A stretch of DNA of 64,000 bases from BRHc4a sp049325055 (GTDB taxonomy: Bacteria; Bacillota; Desulfotomaculia; Desulfotomaculales; Desulfocucumaceae). The translations under genes were made by a program, and so were the position numbers. Under the pieces are notes generated by a model. The model saw nothing but the letters and a program-made list of their open reading frames with translations. It was not told the DNA's origin and searched no databases. The stretch covers positions 1-64,000 of the forward strand of contig JBMOPB010000024.1 in NCBI GenBank assembly GCA_049325055.1, written 5' to 3'. Positions 8,073 through 17,900 of the stretch are shown one piece after another (the first letter of the stretch is position 1; the number at the start of each line of letters is the position of its first letter).

Positions 8073-8384
8073 CGACTTCCGTGTTACCACCCTAATTTGG
8101 CCGCCGGCCTGCAGTCCCTGGAAAAATGGCTGCCCGGCGAACCCACTCGTTAGAGTACGGGAAAATATATTCCGATACCCCTTCCCAATAACGCGGGAAA
8201 AACGGCCCGGCCTACACACCGCTCACGTCACGCGCCCTGCGGCTTCAGCCTGCATCTCCGGAGAGAACTTCAACAGGTCATACCCTGAAGGCGCTTCCAG
8301 TCTGTGACGCCCACTCCCTGAAGGGTTGTTTCCGGCCTACTTTTCTCCTTCATCGACTTTTTGTCAACTTTAAACTATAACAGT

Positions 8385-8413
8385 AATATACTATCCGAAG
8401 GGAAAAAAAGCAA
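8385..8413 (-). promoter_or_regulatory. Sigma-A promoter of the aroF T-box leader
   Basis: TTGCTT (8413-8408), 17 bp, TATATT (8390-8385), placing the start near 8378, just upstream of T-box Stem I. Confidence 0.65.
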
Positions 8414-8517
8414 GTTATATTTACTTAGTGAATTTGGCAACTATCCCGGACTGGCTGCTATTCGGTTTTTTTTTCAACCGTTCATTTAACTTTTACAACT
8501 TTTTAACCTTAGTTTTA

Positions 8518-8545
8518 TTGACATATCGCAAAAATATCATATAAT
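8518..8545 (+). promoter_or_regulatory. Strong sigma-A promoter
   Basis: Consensus TTGACA (8518-8523), 16 bp, consensus TATAAT (8540-8545), upstream of the 33-aa ORF at 8616. Confidence 0.7.
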
Positions 8546-8615
8546 CCTAATAATCAATTTAATTATTTAAACTTTACGGGCCATGCATCTATTGCCCGGG
8601 GAAGGGGGTGTTAAA

Positions 8616-8717
8616 ATGACCAAGGAGCTTATAGACCAGATTCTAAAGGATATCGGCCTGGAAAGCATCGATCCGGAGGCCGATGACCATGACAAAAGTG
8701 CCGCGCCGGGAGTGTGA
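8616..8717 (+). CDS. Small acidic peptide (33 aa), unknown
   Basis: ATG at 8616 with GGGAAGGGGGTG at ideal spacing, a consensus promoter 70 bp upstream and a strong terminator downstream. The peptide starts MTKELIDQILKDIGLESIDP and is acidic near the C-terminus (EADDHDK). The full expression signals support a real micro-gene or an mRNA-like small RNA; no function can be assigned. Confidence 0.5.
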   Translation: MTKELIDQILKDIGLESIDPEADDHDKSAAPGV

Positions 8718-8785
8718 AGCCAAAAAGGTAAATCAACATGATTGGAGGTACTGACAGGTGCGCTTAAAAACTTTTGTCAACTAAG

Positions 8786-8830
8786 CGGGGGTAGGTAAAA
8801 ATATGTTACCTGCCCCCGTTTTAATTTTAA
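8786..8830 (+). terminator. Intrinsic terminator
   Basis: 13-bp perfect stem (8786-8798 with 8806-8818, core CGGGGGTAGG/CCTGCCCCCG) followed by TTTTAATTTT. Confidence 0.85.
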
Positions 8831-8843
8831 TGAGCGACTAACC

Positions 8844-9101
8844 TCAACCCAACGCCTCGGCCAGGCGTACGCTCTTAACCGTAACCCCTTCTATCCTTTC
8901 CAGATCCTCTTCCATGACCCTGTACTCATGCTCATCGGTCTGCATGGTTAGGGTTATTATGCCCCTCTCCCTGCCTGGATCGGGAATTCCGCAGCGCATA
9001 AGTATCCCGGACCCGAACCTGGTCAGCACCTCCTGAACTTCCGGGCCGTGCACAGCCCTTTTTTCCACCAGTATACCCACCACTCTTATATCTCTTGACA
9101 T
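8844..9101 (-). CDS. TM1266-family putative regulator (iron-only hydrogenase associated)
   Basis: An 85-aa protein matching the TM1266/NikR C-terminal-like ACT fold family (pattern VVGILVE..., EVQEVLTRFGSGILMRCGIP, RGIITLTM, GVTVKSVRL). The family is often linked to [FeFe]-hydrogenase maturation genes and annotated as a putative regulator because of its ferredoxin-like fold. Here no hyd genes are adjacent. It is a single gene with its own start and no visible DNA-binding domain. The family name is solid; the function is only inferred from family context. Confidence 0.75.
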   Translation of the reverse strand: MSRDIRVVGILVEKRAVHGPEVQEVLTRFGSGILMRCGIPDPGRERGIITLTMQTDEHEYRVMEEDLERIEGVTVKSVRLAEALG

Positions 9102-9146
9102 ATCAAAACCTCCGTTTATTTCTCTGGCGGTATTATATCCATAATG

Positions 9147-9181
9147 GAAATAATTAATAAATCCGGCCTTTTAAGCCGGAT
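9147..9181 (-). terminator. Probable terminator of the rhomboid gene
   Basis: Stem ATCCGGC/GCCGGAT (9161-9167 with 9175-9181) followed on the minus strand by ATTTATTAATTATTT. Confidence 0.55.
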
Positions 9182-9225
9182 CAGTTTTCCGGCATACCAA
9201 TTTTTAGCGGGTTAACGGCTTATTA

Positions 9226-9906
9226 TCACACAACGAAATGGCTGTTTCCCGGCTTTAGAGTCTTGATCAGTATTATACCGGCAATAAATCCCCCCACGTG
9301 GGCCCACCAGGCCACCGGGTCGGCAGCCCCGCCCAGGGAGGCCGTGCCGTTGAATATCTGCAGCACGAACCAGAGGGCCAGGAATATCACCGCCGGTATC
9401 TCCACAATGGTGAAGAATATCAATATCGGTACCAGTGTCAGCACCCTGGACCTCGGAAAGGTTACAAAATATGCCCCCAACACACCTGCCACGGCGCCGC
9501 TGGCCCCGATTATGGGTATCTCCGACAGTGGATTTGATATGATATGGGCTATGCTCCCGGCAATCCCCACCGCCAGGTAAAAAAGAAGGTACTTAAAGTG
9601 GCCCAGCCGGTCCTCCACATTGTCCCCGAACACCCAAAGGAAAAGCATGTTGCTGAGCACGTGCATCCAGCCGCCGTGCAGGAACATTGCGGTTATAAAT
9701 GTTATCATGGCCGAGTCCAAAGGAGATCCTGTAAATAACAGGTACATAACATTGGATGGGATAAGCCCAAGGGTGTAAAAGACCTCATTCAGCTCGCCGG
9801 GAGGAAGCATTATTTCCCTTATAAAAACGTATATATTCAGCGCAATCAGTATCCAGTTGACAAACGGGGCGCTCCTGGGCCTTAAGCTGTCTCTCAGAGG
9901 TATCAC
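9226..9906 (-). CDS. Rhomboid-family intramembrane serine protease
   Basis: A 226-aa polytopic membrane protein with about six transmembrane segments. It carries the rhomboid signatures HGGWMHVLSNMLFLWVFG (second membrane helix, with the His and Asn of the oxyanion region), GASGAVAG with the nucleophilic Ser, and a His in AHVGGFIAG in the last helix. Rhomboids cleave membrane-spanning substrates within the bilayer; the substrate is unknown. It starts at ATG 9906 (MIPLRDS, typical for the family) and is monocistronic. Confidence 0.9.
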   Translation of the reverse strand: MIPLRDSLRPRSAPFVNWILIALNIYVFIREIMLPPGELNEVFYTLGLIPSNVMYLLFTGSPLDSAMITFITAMFLHGGWMHVLSNMLFLWVFGDNVEDRLGHFKYLLFYLAVGIAGSIAHIISNPLSEIPIIGASGAVAGVLGAYFVTFPRSRVLTLVPILIFFTIVEIPAVIFLALWFVLQIFNGTASLGGAADPVAWWAHVGGFIAGIILIKTLKPGNSHFVV

Positions 9907-10063
9907 GCAAAAACCTCGCTTTCATGGAAGAATGCATAAATAACGGGTCAGAATCCAGAATCCTGTTTAAGCAAGCAATTATCCGTTGCCCCTAAAATAT
10001 TTTTCGCTAATATGCAAAACAACCTTTTTTATATTATAGACCTTTGCCTCATTTTTTAGATAT

Positions 10064-10094
10064 AAAAAATAAGCTGCCAGCCAAGGCTGTCAGC
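10064..10094 (-). terminator. Terminator of hisG
   Basis: Stem GCTGACAGCC/GGCTGGCAGC (one mismatch; 10094-10085 with 10082-10073) followed on the minus strand by TTATTTTTTATA. Confidence 0.65.
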
Positions 10095-10152
10095 CATCCG
10101 ATTCAACTGTATTTACAAATTCTGGGTTCCTGCTTTAATGCTTACCCCATTT

Positions 10153-11025
10153 TTAGGGTATTACTTTGTTCAGAGGGTACTCTATTATATCCTGGGCGCC
10201 TGCTTTCCTCAATGCCGGAATCAGGTCCCTTACCTTCTTTTCCGACATTATTACCTCCACCGCCACCCAGTCGCTGTTGTACAGCTGGGAGATGGTGGGA
10301 TGCTTCATGGCCGGCAGTACCGACAGAACATCATTTATTTTCTCTCCCGGCACGTTCATCTTAAGCCCCACCTTGGAGTCCGCACAGAGGGCTCCCAGCA
10401 GAAGAACCGCAAGATTCTCCAATTTTTCCCTTTTCCAGGGGTCCTCCCAGGACCGGCGGTTGGCGTGCAGCTTGGTGGTTGACTGCAGTATGGTGGCTAT
10501 TATCCTGAGGTTGTTGGCCTTTAACGAACTCCCGGTTTCCGTTATGTCGGCAATTGCATCAACAAGGTCCGGCACCTTCACCTCGGTGGCCCCATAGGAG
10601 AACTCCACATTGGCGCTTACTCCATGTTTTTCCAGGTACTTCTTGGTGACGTTCACCAGTTCAGTGGCGATTCTCTTTCCCTGCAGGTCCTGTACCGACT
10701 TGATACCGCTGTCGTTGGCCACGGCCAGAACCAGCCGGATGGGGTTGTTGGTCTGCTTCGAATAGACCAGGTCGGCCACTTCCACCACGTCGGCCTCGTT
10801 TTCCGTTATCCAGTCAAAGCCGCTCAGTCCGGCGTCCAATACTCCATCGTTGACGTACCTGGGTATTTCCTGGGCACGCATAAGTACAACCTCAATTTCC
10901 GGATCGTCAATTGCCGGGAAATAAGACCTGCTCCTGACGGATATATTAAAGCCCGCCCTCTTGAAAAGCTGAAAAGTGGCTTCCTGCAGGCTTCCTTTTG
11001 GCAGTCCCAGTCTCAACACACTCAT
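10153..11025 (-). CDS. hisG: ATP phosphoribosyltransferase, long form
   Basis: A 290-aa first enzyme of histidine biosynthesis (ATP + PRPP to phosphoribosyl-ATP). It starts MSVLRLGLPKGSLQE, carries the periplasmic-binding-protein-like catalytic fold with the PRPP-binding loop around residues 150-165 (ADITETGSSLKANNL), and a C-terminal about 75-residue ACT-like regulatory domain. The length marks the long HisG(L) form, which is His-feedback-inhibited and does not need HisZ. It stands alone here, with its own promoter (11101-11130) and terminator; the rest of the his pathway must be elsewhere. Confidence 0.95.
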   Translation of the reverse strand: MSVLRLGLPKGSLQEATFQLFKRAGFNISVRSRSYFPAIDDPEIEVVLMRAQEIPRYVNDGVLDAGLSGFDWITENEADVVEVADLVYSKQTNNPIRLVLAVANDSGIKSVQDLQGKRIATELVNVTKKYLEKHGVSANVEFSYGATEVKVPDLVDAIADITETGSSLKANNLRIIATILQSTTKLHANRRSWEDPWKREKLENLAVLLLGALCADSKVGLKMNVPGEKINDVLSVLPAMKHPTISQLYNSDWVAVEVIMSEKKVRDLIPALRKAGAQDIIEYPLNKVIP

Positions 11026-11062
11026 ATAAATTCCTCCACCAGTTAATCTTTAATATATTAAT

Positions 11063-11096
11063 ATGTTACCTCTTTACCTCGCTAAAGCGGTAACAT
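11063..11096 (-). promoter_or_regulatory. 34-bp palindrome at the hisG transcription start
   Basis: Perfect 8-bp arms ATGTTACC/GGTAACAT (11063-11070 with 11089-11096), with an inner CTTTA/TAAAG stem. It lies immediately downstream of the -10, so it is either an operator over +1 or a 5' stabilising mRNA hairpin. Confidence 0.5.
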
Positions 11097-11100
11097 AGAT

Positions 11101-11130
11101 AGTATAAACCTCCTTTTCATGGAGTGTCAA
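11101..11130 (-). promoter_or_regulatory. Sigma-A promoter of hisG
   Basis: TTGACA (11130-11125), 18 bp, TATACT (11106-11101), just downstream of the addA stop codon. Confidence 0.75.
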
Positions 11131-11150
11131 GGATTTTTTAGTTTGGTCTT

Positions 11151-14100
11151 TCACAGCCGGTAATAATTTCCCTGCGCAAAAAAGTATATGTACCTCTCCT
11201 TCACCGGCCTGCCGGTTATGGCTTCCACCGCCCTGGCGTACCACCCCATCTGGTTTATATATTTTTCGGGTATGTTTTCCAGGCCCGGCAAAGCCAGCCT
11301 GTCGGTTTTGTAATCAATGACAATGCAGCCGTCACCCTCGTCGGCCAGGCAGTCGATGACGCCCTGTATGAAGACCCTCTCGCCGGAATAAATCTCTTTT
11401 ATTCCGGGATATATTTCACCGGCGGGCACCGTCAGGCTGAAAGGCAGCTCTCTTTTTACCACGGCAGCCTTGAGAACCCTTTTTCCCGGATCGGAAAGAA
11501 AAAAACCGGCTATTTTGCCGCAGTCCACCGCAGTCGCCTGATCCCCTGTAATAAGTTCCCTTTCCTTCATCAGGGTCAGTTGCTCCGCCACTCCCACGGC
11601 ATCAAGCTTGCCGCCAAAGTCCAGGTGCCTCATAACGATATGAACTGCTGTGCCCCTTTCGGCGGCGGTCAGTTCTTTCTTTGCGGCCAGAAAGACAGGC
11701 CTGGCGTAAGCTGGCTTAAGATAAGAGAACTTGTCGTGAACCCCTCCGCCGTCAATCGCCGCATAATCCTCATCTTCAATTCCGTGCCGGTAATTTGCCC
11801 CACTGTTTTCCCCGAGACCGGTTACGCTTATCTTTACCGGCTTCCCAGCCGCCTCCCGGGCGGGGTACACCCAGGAGAGCCTTCCATGGACGGCCCCGGA
11901 ATATGTTCCCTCTGTCTCTACAGGCTCTCCGCGCCTGAGTTTTTCAATATTTTTTTTCACCTGATCGTTGTATTCCGGTCCGGGGCATGATCCCTCCCGG
12001 TCATGCATATTTCCGGTGTAAATCTCCCAAATGGAACGGTCTCCTGTTTCAGCAAGCTCAAAACCGGGTGGCTCATCGGAGCCCCTAAGGGGCGCGCCGT
12101 CCCTGTGGCCGGCCAGCGCCGTGCATACCCAGTCCAGGTGAGAACCGGCACCTAGTATGCAGGAGGCGGAAATGTTTGTGCTTACACCCCTGGACCAAAG
12201 TCGGGAAGCCTTGTCCAGGTTTGCCACCGTTCCGGTCAGTATCAGTTTTTCCCTGGCCCTGGTCATGGCCACGTAAAGTATCCTCATCTCCTCGGCCAGT
12301 GTTTCACGGCGGAGCCTTTCACGGACTGCCATTCTTGCCAGCGTTGGGTAGGAAATCCTTGTGGCGGCATTCACCAGCATGGGACCAAGCCCCAAGTCCC
12401 TGTGCAAAAGCACGTCCCTGTTCAAATCCTGCACATTGAATTTTTTGCCCAGTCCGGCCACCACCACAACCGGGAACTCCAGTCCCTTGCTCCTGTGGAT
12501 GCTCATGATCCTGACCACATCTTCATTTTCACCCAGCGCCCGGGCCTTTCCCTGGTCCTCGCCCTTTTCCCTCAGCCGGTCGATAAACCTTAAAAAGGAA
12601 AAGAGCCCCCTGAAGGTGGTGGCCTCGTACTGACCCGCCCGGTCGTGCAGAGCCCTGAGGTTGGCCTGCCTCAGAGCGCCTCCCGGCATGGCGCCCACGT
12701 AGTGATAGTAACCGGTCTCCCTGTATATTGTCCAGATAAGGTCCGTCATGGTGGCACTGCGGGCAATCTGCCGCCAGCGGTCCAGCGACCCGGCAAACCG
12801 GGTGAGCTTGCAGGACAGTTCCCCCCCTGCCGACTTGGCCGAGATCAGCACCGCCTCCCACAGGTCCCCGTCCCTGCACGCCATCCTGACCGCGGCCATA
12901 TCCTCGGCTCCCAGGCCGCATACCGGTGACCTCAGCACCGCCGCCAGCGGTATGTCCTGGCGGGGGTTGTCAATAATTTTAAGTAGCGAAATCATTGTTT
13001 CTATTTCAGACGACTCGAAATAGCCGGACCCGGTGTCGGCGCTGGCCGGGATTCCAAGACTGTTAAACTCGTCCACAAATACGCTGGCGACGTTCCGGAC
13101 GGACCTCAACAACACCACCACGTCCCTGTACCTCACCGGCCTTAACTGATTAATACCGCTGTCATAAATCTGAAAGCCCCGGCCAACCAGATCTCCGATG
13201 CGCCGGGCGACAAGCCTGGCCTCAGCCTGGGCGGGCGCCAGTTCCCCGTTTTCCCGGAGTTCCCCGGAGGAATAACTCTCCGGTATTTTTTCCATTGAGT
13301 CCTCCCCGGACGTCCCCGCCTTGTCAATAAGGTGCAGTTCCACACGGTAGTCCGCCCCTGACCCCGACCCGGCATCCCCGTATACCTGCGATCCGCACAC
13401 CAGGCGGGCGTCGGAATCATAATCAATTTCCCCGGTACGGCTTGACATTACCCGCTGGAAAACAAAATTTACGGCATCTATTACCTCCCGGCGGCTCCTG
13501 AAATTCTTTGAAAGGTTGATCCTTCTGCTGCGGCCTCCGGCATCCGCCGGGTAGCTGAGGTATTTTTCCAGAAAAAGCCCCGGATCGGCCAGCCGGAAGC
13601 GGTATATACTCTGTTTCACATCCCCCACCATAAACAGGTTGGGTATAAGCTCCCGGGACCTGGAAACCATGTTTACAATGGCTTCCTGCACAGGATTTAT
13701 GTCCTGGTACTCGTCCACCAGCACTTCTTCAAACTGTTCCTGCAATTCCCTGGCCACGGCCGAGGGCTTCAGACCTCCGTTCCCGTTCTTCTCGGTCAGT
13801 ATTTGAAGGCAATAATGCTCAAGGTCACTGAAATCCACAATCCCCCTGGAAATCTTGGCCGCCCGGTAGTTTTCCGCAAACCGGGCCACCATGTCACTCA
13901 AACTGCTGATAACTGGGGCCAGCCTTTTCATGTCCCCGGCATGATCAGCCAGGGTGCGGGAAAGATACGCCTCTCTGATGACCTTTATCTTTTTTTTGAC
14001 TCCATCCCTCAGCTCGGCAACCTGTTCCTTCAACCGCTCGTCCACGTTTGCCCCGGCCCTCTTCAGAGTGTTGAATCTGAACAGCTGAAAGGACCTGTGG

Positions 14101-14933
14101 GCCTGGTCCCACCCGCACCTGCACGAATCCAGCAGTTCATACAGCATCCCTATTTCTTCCTTTATTCCGCCGGAATAACCCGCCGGCCCCCCTGGTTTCA
14201 GGCAAAGCTTATAGGCTCCCTCCATCTCTTCGATGGCGCCCTCAAGCATCACCCCCACTTCCGAAAGCACTTCCGCCGCGAAGAATTCCAACTCCTTTTC
14301 CGACCGGGACGCGGATTCATACCTGTGGACCATTTTCTCAAGCCAAAGGTCGGGCTGCGGATTGCTCCTTGAAAACTCATATATCCTGGCAACCAGTTCC
14401 TGCAGGCCCGAATCGTCCCTCTCGCCGCCGTAACATTCAACCAGTTCTGCAAACCCTTCGGCGCCGGCGTAGCTGGTTTCAAACAGATCATCAAGCACAT
14501 CTGACTTCAGCATCAGGGCTTCGGTCTCGTCGGCTATACGGAAGCCGGGGTCCAGATCAAGCCTGTAAAAGTATTTTTTTAATATATCCATGCAGAAGGA
14601 GTGCAAGGTGGTTATCTTGGCCCTGTTCAAGAGCGCCAGTTGGAGTTCCAGCCTGCCGCCTCCGCCGGTTTTTCCCGACAACCCCGAGGAAATGGCCGAG
14701 GCAATTCGCTCCCGCATTTCGGCGGCGGCGGCGTTGGTATATGTAACAACCAGCAGGCGGTCTATGTCAACGGGATTCTGATCATCCATTATGCGGCCCA
14801 GTATCCTCTTCACCAGCACGGCGGTTTTACCTGCCCCCGCCGCGGCGGACACCAGCAGGTTACACCCCCTGGCACTGATGGCCTCCATCTGTTCGGCCGT
14901 CCACTGTTTCCCGGCTGACTTACTCATGGGCAT
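11151..14933 (-). CDS. addA: ATP-dependent helicase/nuclease subunit A
   Basis: A 1260-aa UvrD-type helicase-nuclease subunit of the AddAB complex, which resects double-strand breaks to a recombination hotspot. Visible: Walker A SAAAGAGKTAVLVKR (about 29-43), motif Ia TYTNAAAAEMRERI, Walker B EVLVDEYQDINPVQE (about 408), motif III/IV VGDVKQSIYRFR, motif V IMSIHRSKGLEFPVV, motif VI YVAMTRAREKLIL, and the C-terminal RecB-like nuclease with DYKTDR (about 1205). It overlaps addB by 14 bp, so the two are coupled. The ATG at 14933 places the Walker motif at the usual distance. Confidence 0.96.
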   Translation of the reverse strand: MPMSKSAGKQWTAEQMEAISARGCNLLVSAAAGAGKTAVLVKRILGRIMDDQNPVDIDRLLVVTYTNAAAAEMRERIASAISSGLSGKTGGGGRLELQLALLNRAKITTLHSFCMDILKKYFYRLDLDPGFRIADETEALMLKSDVLDDLFETSYAGAEGFAELVECYGGERDDSGLQELVARIYEFSRSNPQPDLWLEKMVHRYESASRSEKELEFFAAEVLSEVGVMLEGAIEEMEGAYKLCLKPGGPAGYSGGIKEEIGMLYELLDSCRCGWDQAHRSFQLFRFNTLKRAGANVDERLKEQVAELRDGVKKKIKVIREAYLSRTLADHAGDMKRLAPVISSLSDMVARFAENYRAAKISRGIVDFSDLEHYCLQILTEKNGNGGLKPSAVARELQEQFEEVLVDEYQDINPVQEAIVNMVSRSRELIPNLFMVGDVKQSIYRFRLADPGLFLEKYLSYPADAGGRSRRINLSKNFRSRREVIDAVNFVFQRVMSSRTGEIDYDSDARLVCGSQVYGDAGSGSGADYRVELHLIDKAGTSGEDSMEKIPESYSSGELRENGELAPAQAEARLVARRIGDLVGRGFQIYDSGINQLRPVRYRDVVVLLRSVRNVASVFVDEFNSLGIPASADTGSGYFESSEIETMISLLKIIDNPRQDIPLAAVLRSPVCGLGAEDMAAVRMACRDGDLWEAVLISAKSAGGELSCKLTRFAGSLDRWRQIARSATMTDLIWTIYRETGYYHYVGAMPGGALRQANLRALHDRAGQYEATTFRGLFSFLRFIDRLREKGEDQGKARALGENEDVVRIMSIHRSKGLEFPVVVVAGLGKKFNVQDLNRDVLLHRDLGLGPMLVNAATRISYPTLARMAVRERLRRETLAEEMRILYVAMTRAREKLILTGTVANLDKASRLWSRGVSTNISASCILGAGSHLDWVCTALAGHRDGAPLRGSDEPPGFELAETGDRSIWEIYTGNMHDREGSCPGPEYNDQVKKNIEKLRRGEPVETEGTYSGAVHGRLSWVYPAREAAGKPVKISVTGLGENSGANYRHGIEDEDYAAIDGGGVHDKFSYLKPAYARPVFLAAKKELTAAERGTAVHIVMRHLDFGGKLDAVGVAEQLTLMKERELITGDQATAVDCGKIAGFFLSDPGKRVLKAAVVKRELPFSLTVPAGEIYPGIKEIYSGERVFIQGVIDCLADEGDGCIVIDYKTDRLALPGLENIPEKYINQMGWYARAVEAITGRPVKERYIYFFAQGNYYRL

Positions 14934-17900
14934 CCACCTCCGGAATCAAAGACATCCTTTCCCAGATCAGTTCATCGTCAATCCTGGGCGGGATCCTGGG
15001 CCTGTTTTCGGGCAGCGCCGGGTCAAAGCGGCAAACCGCCTTATATTTACAAAAACGGCACGGCAGCCGGCCTTTAATTTTTATAGGCTCGATACCCACC
15101 TCGCCGGACAGTATTTTCTCCCCGGCTTCCCTGTATATTCTCCACAAGTGCTTTTTAAGAATACCGAATTGTTCTGCGGTGGCCACCGGGCTGTTTTTAT
15201 AAAAATCACCCCCGGCGGTCATTGAAACCGGGATAATTTCGGAGTGCCTGTCCATGATCGAATCTATGAGCCTCACCACATCAGGATCGGCCAGCACTAT
15301 TCCCTTCATTTTCAGTTTTTTAAGTAGAAGCTTCTCCGCTTCTTCCTCCGATACCGGGCCCTGGGTTATTACCAGGGGATCAGTAACGGAAAAATAAAGT
15401 ATTCCACCCGGCTGGCCCACGTCCCCGGTAAGCAGTTCAGAGTGGGCCACTGCTACATCCAGGTAGGCCGGGAGCTGTATATTGACTCCATAAAGAATCT
15501 CGGCCAGATCCATGTCTTTGTATCCGGACTTGTAATCCACCACCAATATATGTGTTCCCTTTTCCCAGCGGCAGAAGTCAACCCTGTCAATACGCCCCGA
15601 TATCTCCAGTTCATTCCCGCCGGACAGATTGATAATGACCGGGGGCAAAACCCCTCCGGGCCCGAATTTGACCTCAAGCCCAACCGGCCTGAACCTGCCT
15701 CTCCTGAGATGATCGGCCATGGTGACTGCGGCCCTGGCCAACCTCCTTTTAAACCTGGTCACCATGTAACGGTAGCGGGCGGTGCTGAGGAGAATTTCAT
15801 TTTGCAGCCTGGGGGCTATTTCATCCACGATTGCCCCGGCCATCCGGTTAACAGTCCGGCTGTCCAGGTCCCCCCAGTCCAATCCGCTCTGCATGACGGT
15901 CTCGGCAAACATTTTCAAAGCCAGGTGAAAAAACTGCCCCATATCAGGCGGTGTCAGCCTGTAGTGAGCCCTCTCCCTTATTTTTAGCCCGTAGGTCAGA
16001 AAATGGGCAAAGGGACAGGAGTTGAATCTTTCTATCCTTGAAATGCCTGCCCTTAGCCTGCCGCCGTAAAATGACCTGGCCAGGCCCGCAGAAATACGCT
16101 TCTCTATATTTTTTTGAAAAAGCCCCTTGCGGATAATACCGATACCTTCCCCGGAAGGAAGATTATCCAGGTACCAGTTGTAAACGTCCCACCACAGCGG
16201 ATGGCTTTCCTTTCCCGTCAAGTACTCTCTGAGCCGGGAGGACAGATAGCCCAGTGTCCGGCCACTGCCGGCCACATAATCCAGATTGTCATCGCCGGAA
16301 CCAGACGGCTCAACACCCACCATATACTCCCCGGCGTCCGGCAAAATCTGCCTTATCCTGTGGACCACCCAGGAGGGCAGCATTGACCGGCCCTCTCCGT
16401 CGGCCATTGAATAACTGACCCACAGCCGGCTGGATGCCCTGGTGAGAGCGATATACACCAGAAACTGCTCATCAAACACCTTTCTTCTGACACCCGGGGC
16501 CAGACTGATTCCCTTATCGGCAAGGGCCGTCCTGTCCATATCGGTGAGCAGGCCCTCCTCTTTCGGCCTGGCTGGAAATACCCCGTCATTGACCCCTAAC
16601 ACCAGGGCCGCCCTGACAGCAGGACTCCGGGAACGGTCCAGCGATCCTACGGTAACCTGGTCAAGCCCGGGAGGGATCAGGCCCAGCCTCAGGCTGGTGA
16701 GCCCGGACTCCAGTATTTTGGCATACTTGTCCATAGGCAGCGGATCTTCTCCGAAAGCGGCCACAACCTGGTCTAGCAGGTCCACCACCTGACCCCAGAT
16801 ACGGTCATGCTCTCCAGCCAGTACAAGGTCCCCTTCCGCCTTCGCCCGGGCGCTCCATTCGGTAAGCCTGGACGGGACGTCAAGTTCCACCAGCATGTCA
16901 AAAAGCGCCTCCGATATGGTTCGGGCGTTATTACACCGGTCACCGGAGACACGGTTGTAAAAGTTCAACAGGGGACTTAAGCCCTTCCGCCTGGCGGTGT
17001 TGACCTTTTCAAGCAGCTGTTCTTCCCCCGGCCACCTGTCTTCCCCGTTAAGACTGCTTCTTTTAAAATGCCAGTCCTTACCGTCTGTCCAGGCAGCACC
17101 CCTTATGCCGTGGGCCAGCACATAGTTTTCCAGTATATCGGCTTCTTCCCTTCCTACGGGGGCCAGGTCGGTCTTAAGATACCTGAACACGGGGTCGTAA
17201 CCCCATCCTCCCGCCGCAACCTCCAGTGAGGACCTGATCAATTCCACCAGGGGATGATGAGTCACAGATCCCTTGTGGTCGATAAAAAAAGGTATGTCGT
17301 AGTCTTTGAAAACAGTGTTAATCAACACGTGGTACCGGCCAATATCCCTCACCAGAACGGCAATGTCCCGCCAGCGGTAACCCCCGTCCCTGCAAAGACC
17401 AATTATCTCCCTGGCGGCGGCCTCCACTTCCGCCCTGGGGCCGGCGGCCGCCACCAGCTTTACCTCCCCCCGCCCCCTGTAAGGGGAGACACTGTTCTCA
17501 AAGAAATGTTTCTCCAGGTAACTCAGGGAAGACCCGGGGATGAACCGGTGAGACTCCTTCAGTACAACTGCGGGCTCAACGGGCACGCTGTTATCCCTGG
17601 CCAGCCTTTTAAGCTTTAACGCGGTTTCCGCAGTTGAATAAAAAACATGGCCCTCTCCGGGCATTTTATCCAGCGCCTTTGCCTCGGCGCACAAAGCCAC
17701 GCTAACCCTGCGGGCAACCAACATTATTTTTTCTATCACCGCGTACTCTCGGGGGGTAAACCCGGTAAACCCGTCCATCCACACCTCGGCCCCGCATACT
17801 GTGGGGGAAAGTTCAATCCTTTCCGCCAGAAGGTTAAGGTAATCGTCAGGATCGATACACCGGCCCCTAAGGTGGTTTTCCATCTCTTCATATATCATGT

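Larger units (their letters stand above)
7914..8378 (-). ncRNA. T-box leader with two tandem antiterminator/terminator modules
   Basis: The transcript runs 8378 to 7914 ahead of aroF. The 5' part has the T-box start (GATGAAGGAG, then an AGTA-containing loop E side) and a long Stem I; a candidate Phe specifier UUC lies at 8267-8265, opposite the AGTA side. Module 1 is the T-box AGGGTGGTAACACGG (8093-8079), followed by terminator GCCTTCC...GGAAGGC plus six T (8071-8036). Module 2 is AGGGTGGTAACGCGG (7979-7965), followed by terminator GCCTGCTGC...GCAGCAGGC plus T-rich tail (7962-7914). Both bulges read UGGU, complementary to tRNA ending ACCA, as tRNA-Phe does. Only one Stem I is present; the two modules are 57 nt apart. 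Confidence 0.9.
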
